Assembly: GCA_036387415.1 (NCBI GenBank)
Contig: DASVTU010000039.1
Span: forward strand, 1 to 64,000
Direction of reading: 5' to 3'
Source of the DNA: DASVTU01 sp036387415
Lineage (GTDB): Bacteria > Acidobacteriota > Blastocatellia > Pyrinomonadales > Pyrinomonadaceae
DNA length: 64,000 nucleotides
Of the stretch, positions 1 through 8,215 are shown piece after piece. Under the pieces are notes generated by a model, which made no database searches, had not been told where the DNA came from, and worked only from the letters and a program-made list of their open reading frames with translations. The translations under genes were made by a program, and so were the position numbers. The stretch's first letter is position 1; the number at the start of each line of letters is the position of its first letter.

Positions 1-150
1 AGAGTCGAAGGCGCGGACGGTGATTTTGGGATTATGTTTCGCCAGCACTTTGGTGATGGCGGCGGTCAAAGTAGTTTTGCCGTGGTCAACGTGGCCGATG
101 GTTCCGATGTTGACGTGCGGCTTTGACCTGTCAAATTTTTCTTTCGACAT
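1..150 (-). CDS. tuf: Elongation factor Tu, N-terminal part (cut by window edge)
   Basis: This encodes the first 50 residues of EF-Tu, the GTPase that delivers aminoacyl-tRNA to the ribosome. The protein opens MSKEKFDRSKPHVN and contains the P-loop GHVDHGKT, with the usual IGTIGHVDHGKTTLTAAIT context. The start is the ATG at 150-148, preceded by an AGAGG ribosome binding site. The rest lies outside the window. Four tRNA genes lie directly upstream on the same strand, so tuf is probably cotranscribed with them. Confidence 0.97.
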   Translation of the reverse strand, partial: MSKEKFDRSKPHVNIGTIGHVDHGKTTLTAAITKVLAKHNPKITVRAFDS

Positions 151-206
151 TGCGTGATAGCCTCTTGAATAAGATTTCTATGGATGCTCGCTGTTGCTGC
201 GATTAA

Positions 207-278
207 AGCCCGCGATGAGATTTGAACTCATGACCTCCTCCTTACCAAGGAGGCGCTCTACCCCTGAGCTACGCGGGC
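207..278 (-). tRNA. tRNA-Thr (GGT)
   Basis: Full cloverleaf on the minus strand: 7-bp acceptor GCCCGCG/CGCGGGC, a D arm, anticodon stem CCTCC/GGAGG with loop TTGGTAA (anticodon GGT), and a T loop TTCAAAT. The discriminator is T and no CCA is encoded. It is the last tRNA before tuf. Confidence 0.96.
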
Positions 279-313
279 GCGTCTGCCCTGCCGGGTTTTC
301 AACCGAATGAATT

Positions 314-389
314 TGGAGCGGGAGACGAGGCTCGAACTCGCGACCCTCAGCTTGGAAGGCTGATGCTCTACCAACTGAGCTACTCCCGC
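314..389 (-). tRNA. tRNA-Gly (TCC)
   Basis: Minus-strand cloverleaf with acceptor GCGGGAG/CTCCCGC, anticodon stem TCAGC/GCTGA, loop CTTCCAA (anticodon TCC) and T loop TTCGAGC. The 3' CCA is encoded after discriminator T. Confidence 0.96.
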
Positions 390-399
390 CCTCTCAATT

Positions 400-459
400 G
401 CGGATTGCAGAATGCGGATTTCGGATTAAATAATCGCCAATCCGAAATCCGCAATCCGC
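400..459. repeat. Heptamer-array hairpin, GCGGATT family
   Basis: Spacer between tRNA-Gly and tRNA-Tyr. The left arm is four 7-bp words (GCGGATT, GCAGAAT, GCGGATT, TCGGATT). After an 11-nt loop the right arm is AATCCGA, AATCCGC, AATCCGC, complementary to the left. It has the same architecture as the other heptamer hairpins in this window and would lie inside the tRNA-tuf transcript. Confidence 0.85.
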
Positions 460-467
460 ATTTCCTT

Positions 468-555
468 TGGTGCAGGGGGTAGGATTCGAACCTACGTAAG
501 GCGTGAGCCTGCCGGGTTTACAGCCCGGTGCCATTAACCACTCGACCACCCCTGC
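468..555 (-). tRNA. tRNA-Tyr (GTA)
   Basis: Class II tRNA with a long variable arm on the minus strand. Acceptor GCAGGGG/CCCCTGC, anticodon stem CCGGG/CCCGG, loop CTGTAAA (anticodon GTA), T loop TTCGAAT. The 3' ACCA is encoded. Confidence 0.96.
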
Positions 556-581
556 AACAGTTCTCAATTCGGAAGCGCATG

Positions 582-657
582 TGGAGCCGGCGAAGGGACT
601 CGAACCCCCGACCCTCTGATTACAAATCAGATGCTCTACCAACTGAGCTACGCCGGC
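582..657 (-). tRNA. tRNA-Thr (TGT)
   Basis: Minus-strand cloverleaf with acceptor GCCGGCG/CGCCGGC, anticodon stem TCTGA/TCAGA, loop TTTGTAA (anticodon TGT) and T loop TTCGAGT; CCA encoded. It is the first gene of the Thr-Tyr-Gly-Thr-tuf run, the same order as thrU-tyrU-glyT-thrT-tufB in Escherichia coli. Confidence 0.96.
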
Positions 658-1006
658 CCGCTACAGCACACTGCAAGCGTCTTCCGACAAAATGCGAATA
701 TTATCAACAGCTTTGCCAAAACGCAAGCCGACACCGACCCGTGTCCGAAAACCACTCTTTTTGCACCATCCCCACGCGCGTTTAACAACGGCCAAAGAAT
801 TGTATTGACGCAAATGGTCAGGGCACAGTAGGATAGCTATGGTCTGCCTGTGGCAGCGTTTGACAACACGCGTGCTGACCGCAACCTCATCAGTTCCACA
901 CGTTTCGACCGAACGAAACAGTTCACCGAACGAAAATTTCTTCCAAACAGATTCCCTGAACACCGTCTGAAACCCCTATTTATCACCCATCTCAAGGAGA
1001 TTCGCC
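658..1006. other. Divergent intergenic region, no gene
   Basis: This gap separates the minus-strand tRNA-tuf run from the plus-strand secreted protein at 1007. Short open frames here show no family features. I see a likely plus-strand promoter (805-834). I could not find a convincing minus-strand promoter for the tRNA operon; TACAAT read on the minus strand near 801-806 is a weak -10 candidate. Confidence 0.5.
805..834 (+). promoter_or_regulatory. Probable sigma-70 promoter for the secreted protein at 1007
   Basis: A -35 box TTGACG (805-810) and a -10 box TAGGAT (829-834) are 18 bp apart. Transcription would start near 841, giving a leader of about 165 nt. Pattern match only. Confidence 0.5.
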
Positions 1007-2032
1007 GTGCATCCCTGCCACATCCACTGTATCCGTAGAATGTTGACAACATTAGCGATAGTCGTCATCAGCGCGTTTGGCATGAGCAACGCGCAGGCGC
1101 AGACACCCGCCGCTACGCCACTGCCTTTGGTCGTCATGCCTGCACAGAAAGCGCAGATGTCGGTCGGTAGTGAACACGAAAGGTTCTGCGGCGGTTTTAT
1201 AGAATACAATCCGGCTCCGATTCGTTTTGAAGTCGTCGGCAGCGAGCAGGAACAGGAACAGACCAAATTCGCCGAGGGCGACTATCTCTACATCAATGCC
1301 GGTTCACAGCAAGGCGTGACGGTCGGGCAGGAATTCGCTGTGGTGCGTCCGCGCGGGCGTTTTACCAGCAAATTTACGCGCAAGAAGGGTACGCTCGGCG
1401 TCTTTACGCAGGAAATCGGGCGGCTGCAGGTGACCGAGGTCAAGACGAACGTCTCTGTGGCTTATGTCGTCCGTTCGTGCGAGATAGTTTTGCTAGGCGA
1501 CGTGCTGCGCGCAGTACCGCAGCCTCCGTCCGTGACGACGAGCACGGAATTTCCGCTCCGGCGTTTCACAGACCCGACGGGCAAGCAGCAGGGTCGCATC
1601 GTGTTGGCGCGCGAGGGACGCGAGATGTTGTCCGAGAATCAGGTCGTTTACGTTGACCTCGGACGCGAAGACAACGTTAAGCCGGGCGACACGCTGACGG
1701 TTTACCGTCCGGTCGGCAGAGGACGCGTGGCCTATCCGCTCCTCAGCGACATGGAGGTAATACCGAATAAAAAGAATGGTTACGAGAGCGAAGAATTTCG
1801 CGGCGGCAAGTTTTCCAATCAGGCGCAACGCGTCAAAAACCCCAACGACACGGAGATATTCAACCGACAGCCCACCGTCACCACGCCGGAAGTAAAAAGG
1901 CGGCGTCCGTCGCTTCCGCGCAAAATCGTCGGCGAAGCCATCGTGCTCAACGTCGAGGCGCGCACGGCGACCGTCCTTATCACGCAAGCCGCACAGGAAA
2001 TCCACACGGGCGATTACGTCGAACTGAAATAG
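1007..2032 (+). CDS. Secreted protein of unknown function with two related beta modules
   Basis: A 341-residue protein starting at GTG, chosen because AAGGAG lies 7 nt upstream (994-999). The N-terminus has a hydrophobic stretch ending NAQAQ, a likely signal peptide; an internal ATG at 1040 would give a cleaner signal. The body holds two similar modules. Each has a pattern like Y-I/V-N/D-x-G followed by G-V-x-x-G-(Q/D) and a R/Y-R-P strand, and ends in a G-D-Y/V-L/V-E/R turn. The second copy closes the protein (GDYVELK). I do not recognise a named family; the fold resembles small beta-barrel domains of outer-membrane-associated proteins. A strong terminator follows. Confidence 0.85.
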   Translation: MHPCHIHCIRRMLTTLAIVVISAFGMSNAQAQTPAATPLPLVVMPAQKAQMSVGSEHERFCGGFIEYNPAPIRFEVVGSEQEQEQTKFAEGDYLYINAGSQQGVTVGQEFAVVRPRGRFTSKFTRKKGTLGVFTQEIGRLQVTEVKTNVSVAYVVRSCEIVLLGDVLRAVPQPPSVTTSTEFPLRRFTDPTGKQQGRIVLAREGREMLSENQVVYVDLGREDNVKPGDTLTVYRPVGRGRVAYPLLSDMEVIPNKKNGYESEEFRGGKFSNQAQRVKNPNDTEIFNRQPTVTTPEVKRRRPSLPRKIVGEAIVLNVEARTATVLITQAAQEIHTGDYVELK

Positions 2033-2067
2033 GCTCGTTCAGACGGCAGTTGACAGCCAAGCACAAC

Positions 2068-2116
2068 GAGGTGGCCGGAAGTCTCTTATGCGGACTTCCG
2101 GCCACCTCAACTTTTT
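2068..2116 (+). terminator. Rho-independent terminator
   Basis: Perfect 16-bp stem (2068-2083 with 2093-2108), 9-nt loop, then AACTTTTT. It lies between the convergent secreted protein gene and pgsA and best serves the plus-strand gene. Confidence 0.9.
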
Positions 2117-2240
2117 AACGTCGCTTCTGTTATGTCGCCTCTGTTTGGTCGTTACTATTTGAATGAACGTTTTATCGTCGCATCTTCTGTTTGAATGTTG
2201 CGACGGAGGCTGTACGCCTTTTGATGCCGTGAATGAGATT

Positions 2241-3005
2241 TTAGCCGACGGGCAGCTTGTTGCTTTCGGCGGCGCTCTGCGCGAGTGTGGCGGCAGCAGC
2301 GGCACGCTCTGTTTCGGTGCGTTGCGAGGCGGTGCGTTCGGTCACTGTCTTGTAAAACTCACGGAAATACTCGTACATCGACAGGCAGGCCGAAAAGACG
2401 ACGACCCAGAGCATGGCGCGTCCCGTCGTATAGAGGAGCACTTGCCAGTCGGTCGCGGTGACGCGTCCCACGCTGAACAAGTGATCGAGCGCCGAGCGCA
2501 GTTCCGGCACCGTCCAGAACTGGATGGCGGGAAACGCGCGACCGAAGTTGGCGGGCGTTTCCTCGCGCGCGTCCGACAGGATAAGCAACGCCACCGTCAC
2601 CACCTGCATGAACATCTTGATTTTGCCCATCCGCGAGGCGGCGATAATCACCCCGTCGGCGGCGGCCATCGAACGCAAACCCGACACGGCAAACTCCCGA
2701 CCGATGATAATCACCACAGCCCACGCGGGCGCGAGACGATTTTCGACGAGCGAGATGAGCGCGGCGGAGATGAGAAGTTTGTCGGCGATGGGGTCGAGCA
2801 GTTGGCCGAGACGCGAAACCTGTTTGCGATGGCGTGCGATTTTGCCGTCCAAGTAGTCCGTGAAAGAGGCGGCGAGAAAGATTGTGACGCCGAGGATGTG
2901 GCGCGGGACGCCAAACCAGTCTTCCGAAAACGGCGTCAGGAGTACCACGACGAGCAGAGGGATGACGAAGATGCGCGATAGCGTCAGTGCGTTTGGAAGA
3001 TTCAC
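2241..3005 (-). CDS. pgsA: CDP-diacylglycerol--glycerol-3-phosphate 3-phosphatidyltransferase
   Basis: This membrane enzyme makes phosphatidylglycerophosphate, the committed step to phosphatidylglycerol and cardiolipin. The CDP-alcohol phosphotransferase signature is complete: D50, D53-G54, A57-R58, G67, D71 and D75. Several hydrophobic segments follow, including one starting WAVVIIIGREF, where the GREF motif is typical of PgsA. The protein is 254 residues, somewhat long because of an Ala/Thr/Glu-rich C-terminal tail after about residue 215. The start is a GTG with a G-rich AAAGGGGG just upstream. It is convergent with the gene at 1007. Confidence 0.93.
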   Translation of the reverse strand: MNLPNALTLSRIFVIPLLVVVLLTPFSEDWFGVPRHILGVTIFLAASFTDYLDGKIARHRKQVSRLGQLLDPIADKLLISAALISLVENRLAPAWAVVIIIGREFAVSGLRSMAAADGVIIAASRMGKIKMFMQVVTVALLILSDAREETPANFGRAFPAIQFWTVPELRSALDHLFSVGRVTATDWQVLLYTTGRAMLWVVVFSACLSMYEYFREFYKTVTERTASQRTETERAAAAATLAQSAAESNKLPVG

Positions 3006-3185
3006 GCGCCCCCTTTTCCACCGCCGACGACTCCGAAAGAAGATACTCCGTCGCCGCCCGTCATGAGATTGTTTTTCCGTGCTACTTGCAGCGCAGTGTA
3101 GAAGCCACTCGGAGAGGTGTCAAGACGATTGTGGATTAAATGTCGGCGGTAAATGCGTGCGGCGACGAGTTGGCTGCGCCTTGCC

Positions 3186-3215
3186 TTGCTTGCATCGGCG
3201 GGCGTCGTTTACAAT
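3186..3215 (+). promoter_or_regulatory. Candidate promoter for uvrA
   Basis: TTGCTT (3186-3191) and TACAAT (3210-3215) are 18 bp apart and about 57 bp upstream of the uvrA start codon. The -10 box is good and the -35 box partial. I saw no clear LexA box here, but did not search exhaustively. Confidence 0.4.
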
Positions 3216-3272
3216 GAACGTTTCTGTGCTCCCGAATATTCTTGACTGTAACGGCACGGACGAGTTCAAGCA

Positions 3273-6185
3273 ATGGCAATTGACCGTATCACGGTGCGCG
3301 GCGCGCGCCAGCACAATCTCAAAAACGTCAACATCGAGATTCCGCGCGACCGCCTGACCGTCATCACGGGTTTGTCCGGTTCCGGCAAATCCTCGCTCGC
3401 CTTCGATACGATTTACGCCGAGGGGCAACGTCGCTACGTCGAATCGCTGTCGGCCTACGCGCGGCAGTTTCTCGACCAACTCGAACGCCCGGACGTGGAT
3501 TCCGTCGATGGACTTTCGCCCGCCATCTCCATCGAACAAAAGACCGTCTCGCGCAGCCCGCGCTCGACCGTCGGCACGGTGACGGAAGTCTACGACTACC
3601 TGCGCCTTCTCTTCTCCTCCATCGGTCAGCCGCATTGCCACATCTGCGACGCGCCGATTACGCGCCAATCGGTCGAACAGATTGTGCACAGCGTGCTCGC
3701 TCTGCCCGAAGGCGAACGCGTGATGGTGCTCGCGCCCGTCGTGCGCGGGCGCAAAGGCGAGTTCAAGAAGGAACTTGAAAAACTCGCCCGCGACGGTTTC
3801 CTGCGCGCGCGCGTGGATGGCGAACTCCTCTCGCTCGACGAGGAGATACGCCTCGACAAGCGACGAAATCACACGATTGAAGCGGTCGTTGACCGTCTCT
3901 TAATCAAGAGCGGCATCAACGAACGTCTCACCGAATCTGTCCGCACGGCTCTGAAACTGACGGGCGGCGCGGTGCTCATCTCCGTCGTTGACGGCGAAGA
4001 AAAACTCTATTCCGAGCGCATGGCCTGCGTGAATTGCGGCATCAACGTGCCGCCGCTCGAACCGCGTTCGTTCTCGTTCAATTCCGCCTACGGCGCGTGC
4101 AAACGTTGTCATGGCCTCGGCACCGTTCTGGAAATCGACCCCGCCAAAATCATCATCGACGCGACCGAACGCGCCGACAAAGTTTTCCTGCACCTTGCCA
4201 CAGCCGACAAGATAAGCGCCGCGCACTTGAAAGCCGCGCTCACGGCTGTGACGGAGCATTTCAACGCCGACGCGGGCGTTGCGTTTGCCGAACTCCCCAA
4301 ACAGGTGCGCGACGCTTTCTTTTATGGCGTCGAAGGCGAGATAACTTTCCGGCAGGGTCTCTACGCCTACAAGAGCGACTGGAAGGGCGCGGTGCGTCTG
4401 CTCGGCGGACGCATGAAAGATGCTTCGGAGAAGGTGCGCGAAGCACTCGAAGAACTCGTCTCGCCCGTCCAGTGTCCAGACTGTAAGGGTCGTCGCTTGC
4501 AACCCGAATCGCTCGCCGTGCGCGTCGGCGGTCGCGGCATCGCAGACTACACGGCGCTCACGATTGAAGAGACGGTCGGCGCTTTCGCGCGTCTCAAACT
4601 AACCGAACGTGAGACGCAGGTGGCCGGACTCGTCCTGCGCGAGATTCGCAATCGTCTAGGCTTTCTCGAACGCGTCGGCCTCGGCTACATCACGCTCGAC
4701 CGCCCCTCCGCCACGCTCTCCGGCGGCGAAGGCCAGCGCATACGCCTCGCCACGCAAATCGGCTCGCAACTGCGCGGTGTGCTCTATGTGCTCGACGAAC
4801 CATCCATCGGCCTCCACCCGCGCGACAATCAACGCCTGCTCGAAACGCTTTCGGCGCTGCGCGATTTAGGTAACACCGTGCTCGTCGTCGAGCACGACGA
4901 GGAGACTATCCGACGCGCCGACTATGTTGTCGATTTAGGCCCCGCTGCTGGCGCACACGGCGGCGAAGTGGTTGCGGCGGGCACGCCCGAAGAGGTCGCC
5001 TGTAATTCGGAATCAGTGACGGGACTATACATCTGCGGCGCTCTCTCCATCGAAGTGCCTGGCGAGCGTCGCACGCCCAACGGAGCCAACGTCGTCGTGC
5101 GCGGTGCAAGCGCCAACAATCTCAAAGACGTGGACGCGAAGTTTCCGCTCGGTCTGCTGACAGTCGTGACGGGCGTCTCCGGTTCGGGCAAGTCAACGCT
5201 CGTCGAAGACATTCTCTATCGTGCGCTCGCGCGGCACATCAACGGCTCGATGGAAGAACCCGGCGCGCATGAGTCGATTGAAGGATTGGAGCACGTCGAT
5301 AAGGTGATTGAGATTGACCAGTCGCCCATCGGTCGCACACCGCGTTCCAACCCCGCGACCTACACAGGACTCTTCACTCCCATCCGCGAACTCTACGCCA
5401 TGCTGCCCGAATCGCGCGAACGCGGCTACAAACCTGGTCGCTTCTCCTTCAACGTTAAGGGCGGACGCTGCGAAGCCTGCGAAGGCGACGGCATGAAGCG
5501 CATCGAAATGAACTTCCTGCCCGACGTGTATGTGCTCTGCGATGTCTGTCGCGGCGCGCGTTACAATCGCGAAACGCTGTCGGTCAAATACAAAGGCAAG
5601 TCGATTGCCGAGTTGCTCGACGCGACCGTCGAAGAAGCCTTGCCGCTTCTCGAAAACATCCCGCAAATCAAACCCAAACTTCAGACGCTTCTCGACGTTG
5701 GCCTCGGCTACATCAAACTTGGACAGTCCGCCACTACTCTTTCGGGCGGCGAAGCCCAACGCATCAAGCTCGCGCGCGAACTCTCCAAACGCGCCACGGG
5801 TCGCACCATCTACATCCTCGACGAACCGACGACCGGCCTCCATTTCGCCGACGTGCACAAGCTTCTCGACGTGCTGCAACGCCTCGTCTCTCTGGGCAAC
5901 ACCGTCATCGTCATCGAACACAATCTCGACGTTATCAAGAGCGCCGACTACATCATCGACCTCGGCCCCGAAGGCGGCGAAGGCGGCGGTCGTCTTGTCG
6001 CCTGCGGCACACCCGAAGAAGTTGCCCGCACCAAGAAGTCGCACACCGGACACGCGCTCCGCCCGCTCCTCAACGGCAACGGCAACAGCAGCAACGGCCA
6101 CGTGCCTACCGCGCGCCACAACCAGAAGACAGCGACGACCAACGGCAACGGCAAAGCAGGCCGCAAACGCAGAGAGACGGCGTGA
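3273..6185 (+). CDS. uvrA: Excinuclease ABC subunit A
   Basis: UvrA is the damage-sensing ATPase of nucleotide excision repair and loads UvrB at lesions. At 970 residues it has the usual tandem ABC layout: first Walker A GLSGSGKS (33-40), cysteine pairs C-V-N-C and C-K-R-C of the first zinc module, a signature LSGGEGQRIRLA, a second Walker A GVSGSGKST, the C-terminal zinc finger (CEAC...CDVC), and a second signature LSGGEAQRIKLA followed by ILDEPTTGL. The last roughly 35 residues are an Asn/Gly/Ser-rich basic tail beyond the conserved core. A TPR protein follows on the same strand after 107 bp. Confidence 0.98.
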   Translation: MAIDRITVRGARQHNLKNVNIEIPRDRLTVITGLSGSGKSSLAFDTIYAEGQRRYVESLSAYARQFLDQLERPDVDSVDGLSPAISIEQKTVSRSPRSTVGTVTEVYDYLRLLFSSIGQPHCHICDAPITRQSVEQIVHSVLALPEGERVMVLAPVVRGRKGEFKKELEKLARDGFLRARVDGELLSLDEEIRLDKRRNHTIEAVVDRLLIKSGINERLTESVRTALKLTGGAVLISVVDGEEKLYSERMACVNCGINVPPLEPRSFSFNSAYGACKRCHGLGTVLEIDPAKIIIDATERADKVFLHLATADKISAAHLKAALTAVTEHFNADAGVAFAELPKQVRDAFFYGVEGEITFRQGLYAYKSDWKGAVRLLGGRMKDASEKVREALEELVSPVQCPDCKGRRLQPESLAVRVGGRGIADYTALTIEETVGAFARLKLTERETQVAGLVLREIRNRLGFLERVGLGYITLDRPSATLSGGEGQRIRLATQIGSQLRGVLYVLDEPSIGLHPRDNQRLLETLSALRDLGNTVLVVEHDEETIRRADYVVDLGPAAGAHGGEVVAAGTPEEVACNSESVTGLYICGALSIEVPGERRTPNGANVVVRGASANNLKDVDAKFPLGLLTVVTGVSGSGKSTLVEDILYRALARHINGSMEEPGAHESIEGLEHVDKVIEIDQSPIGRTPRSNPATYTGLFTPIRELYAMLPESRERGYKPGRFSFNVKGGRCEACEGDGMKRIEMNFLPDVYVLCDVCRGARYNRETLSVKYKGKSIAELLDATVEEALPLLENIPQIKPKLQTLLDVGLGYIKLGQSATTLSGGEAQRIKLARELSKRATGRTIYILDEPTTGLHFADVHKLLDVLQRLVSLGNTVIVIEHNLDVIKSADYIIDLGPEGGEGGGRLVACGTPEEVARTKKSHTGHALRPLLNGNGNSSNGHVPTARHNQKTATTNGNGKAGRKRRETA

Positions 6186-6292
6186 TGTTATACTCGCGTC
6201 GGCACGCAGGTTGATTTCGCTAATCGAAGATGAAGACAGGCATCGGACACGTCGCTGTGCACGGCTCGCAAACACCATCGAGGTGACTCGTT

Positions 6293-7378
6293 ATGCTGAG
6301 AAGATTCGTTTTGCCGGGTCTGTTAGTTCTTCTATTTTTCGTGCAGGCGGCGGCGAGTCAGAAGTCGCCTACGCTCACGCCCGTCCCTTCCGACGACAAG
6401 CAGAGCGCCCTCATTCGTGAAGGCGTCGCGTTGCACGACCACGGCGATTACGACGGCGCGATAAGTAAGTATCAGCAAGTTTTGAGCGAGAACCCCGACA
6501 ACGTGACGGCTCTCTACGAGATGGCCTACGCCCACTCGATGAAGAAGGACTATCGCAAAAGTTTGGAGATTGCGACGCGCGGCGCGCAGTATAAATCCGA
6601 TCTGCTGGTGATGTTTTATCTAGCCATCGGCAATAGTCTCGACCAACTCGGCGAGCCGAAAAAGGCGGTCGAAGTTTACAAGTCGTCCATCAAACAGTTT
6701 CCCGCCCAAGCGATGCTTCATTACAATCTCGCCGTCACCTATCTCAATCTAAAGAAGCCGGAAGATGCGAGAAAGAGCCTCAAGACAGCCGTCATGCTCA
6801 ACCCTAAGCACCCGACGAGCCACCTCCTGCTCGCCATCAACTTCTTCGATCAGGGCTATAAAACTCCCGCCTTATTCGCGGCGGCGCGTTTCCTTGTGCT
6901 CGAACCGAAGACCCCGCGCTCCGACGCTGCTATCAAGTTGGTGAAGGAAGTTTTGCGCGGCGGCGTGAGCGCAGGCAATAAGCCGAACGAGATAAATATC
7001 TCCGTCAACATGGATGCCAAAAAAGACGAGGGCGATTTCGGCACTATCGAATTGATGCTCGGACTCACAAAGGTCGGCAGTCAGACGGACAAGAACAAGG
7101 AGAAGACTGAAATCGAGCAACTCGTCGAGCAGGTCGAGACGGTTTTGTCGCTCGTCGCCGAAAACGACCCGAAGAAAAATTCATCCTTCTTCGTTCACAA
7201 GTATTACATCCCGTACTTCGTCGAACTCAAACAGAAAGGGTTTGTCGAGCCGTTTGTCTACCACACGTTTCAGAGAAGCAACCTCCCCGGCGTCAACCAG
7301 TGGATTACGGAACACAGCGGACGAGTTATGCAATTTCTCGCGTGGTCTAATAAATACGACTGGCCGAAGGCCGAATAG
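6293..7378 (+). CDS. Secreted tetratricopeptide-repeat protein
   Basis: A 361-residue protein with an N-terminal signal peptide (hydrophobic core LLVLLFFVQAAAS). It then carries several TPR units, for example GVALHDHGDYDGAISKYQQ, the following ENPDNVTALYEMAYAH and later SKYQQ/AVEVY-type helices, covering about residues 40-190. TPRs are protein-protein scaffolds. The C-terminal half lacks clear repeats and is rich in Lys and Glu. GAGGTG sits 7 nt before the ATG. gmhA starts 23 bp downstream, so the two may be cotranscribed. Partner unknown. Confidence 0.85.
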   Translation: MLRRFVLPGLLVLLFFVQAAASQKSPTLTPVPSDDKQSALIREGVALHDHGDYDGAISKYQQVLSENPDNVTALYEMAYAHSMKKDYRKSLEIATRGAQYKSDLLVMFYLAIGNSLDQLGEPKKAVEVYKSSIKQFPAQAMLHYNLAVTYLNLKKPEDARKSLKTAVMLNPKHPTSHLLLAINFFDQGYKTPALFAAARFLVLEPKTPRSDAAIKLVKEVLRGGVSAGNKPNEINISVNMDAKKDEGDFGTIELMLGLTKVGSQTDKNKEKTEIEQLVEQVETVLSLVAENDPKKNSSFFVHKYYIPYFVELKQKGFVEPFVYHTFQRSNLPGVNQWITEHSGRVMQFLAWSNKYDWPKAE

Positions 7379-7401
7379 AAGTAATCGACCACGCACGATT
7401 T

Positions 7402-7983
7402 ATGATTGAACGCATCACATCCATCGTCGCTGACAGCATCGAAGTCAAGCGGCATTACTTTGCAGAACACGCGCGTGAAATCGTTGACGCGGCGGAGTTG
7501 ATTGCCGACTCGTTTCGCGCGGGCGGTAAACTTTTGTTGTGCGGCAACGGCGGCTCGGCGGCGGACGCGCAACACGTCGCAGGCGAATTCGTTAACCAGT
7601 TTCTACGCAAAGACAGACGCGCATTGCCCGCGCTCGCACTGACGACCGACGGCGGCGTCTTGACCTGCATCGCCAACGACACGGGTTTTGAAAGAATCTT
7701 CGCGCGACAGGTGGAAGCATTCGGGCTGCGTGGCGACGTGCTGCTGGCGATTTCGACTTCGGGCAATTCGGCAAACGTCGTCGCCGCTATCTCAGAAGCG
7801 CGACGCGCGGGCATGAGGGTCGTCGGCTTACTCGGACGTGACGGTGGCCGCATCGGCGCGGTGTGCGACATCGCGCTCGTCGTGCCCAGCGACGATACGC
7901 AGCGCATACAGGAGACGCACAACCTCGTCGGCCACATCCTCTGCGATTTGGTCGAGCGCCTGCTCTTTCCCGCCGACGGCTAA
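7402..7983 (+). CDS. gmhA: Phosphoheptose isomerase (sedoheptulose-7-phosphate isomerase)
   Basis: This SIS-domain enzyme converts sedoheptulose 7-phosphate to D-glycero-D-manno-heptose 7-phosphate, the first step to ADP- or GDP-heptose for lipopolysaccharide core or S-layer glycans. At 193 residues it matches the family length. Diagnostic motifs are GNGGSAADAQH (48-58) with the downstream GEF (catalytic Glu region at 62), the phosphate-binding STSGNS loop, and the C-terminal QETHNLVGH helix with its conserved His. Other heptose genes are not in the window. Confidence 0.95.
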   Translation: MIERITSIVADSIEVKRHYFAEHAREIVDAAELIADSFRAGGKLLLCGNGGSAADAQHVAGEFVNQFLRKDRRALPALALTTDGGVLTCIANDTGFERIFARQVEAFGLRGDVLLAISTSGNSANVVAAISEARRAGMRVVGLLGRDGGRIGAVCDIALVVPSDDTQRIQETHNLVGHILCDLVERLLFPADG

Positions 7984-8002
7984 ATTTACTTAATGAACAT
8001 TC

Positions 8003-8183
8003 AACAGGATGGATAGGATAAAAACTTGCAGGATAGACAAGATGTGCGATGGGGATAAGGTTAAAGGGGAAAGGGGAAAGGGGACAGAAACGTATCAAGC
8101 GACAGAATAGAAAAACGTCTTTTCCTTTTCGCCTTTGTCTCTATCCTGTTTGTCCCGTCCGCTTTTTATCCTGTCTATCCTGT
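8003..8183. repeat. Inverted repeat, ACAGGATAGACAGGAT family
   Basis: The left part has AACAGGAT, GGATAGGAT and AAAAAC, then GCAGGATAGACAAGAT. The right part (from about 8151) is the pyrimidine-rich complement, CTATCCTG repeated around CTTTTTATCC. Between them is a purine-rich AAAGGGGAAAGGGG tract. It resembles the heptamer hairpins elsewhere in the window, with a less regular period. Confidence 0.7.
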
Positions 8184-8215
8184 GAATTCTTGTTTTGAAG
8201 GAGCAGACCAAAAAC

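Noticed and set aside
5193..6278. Minus-strand open frame of 361 codons
   Set aside because: Antisense to the uvrA C-terminal half, which is fully conserved.
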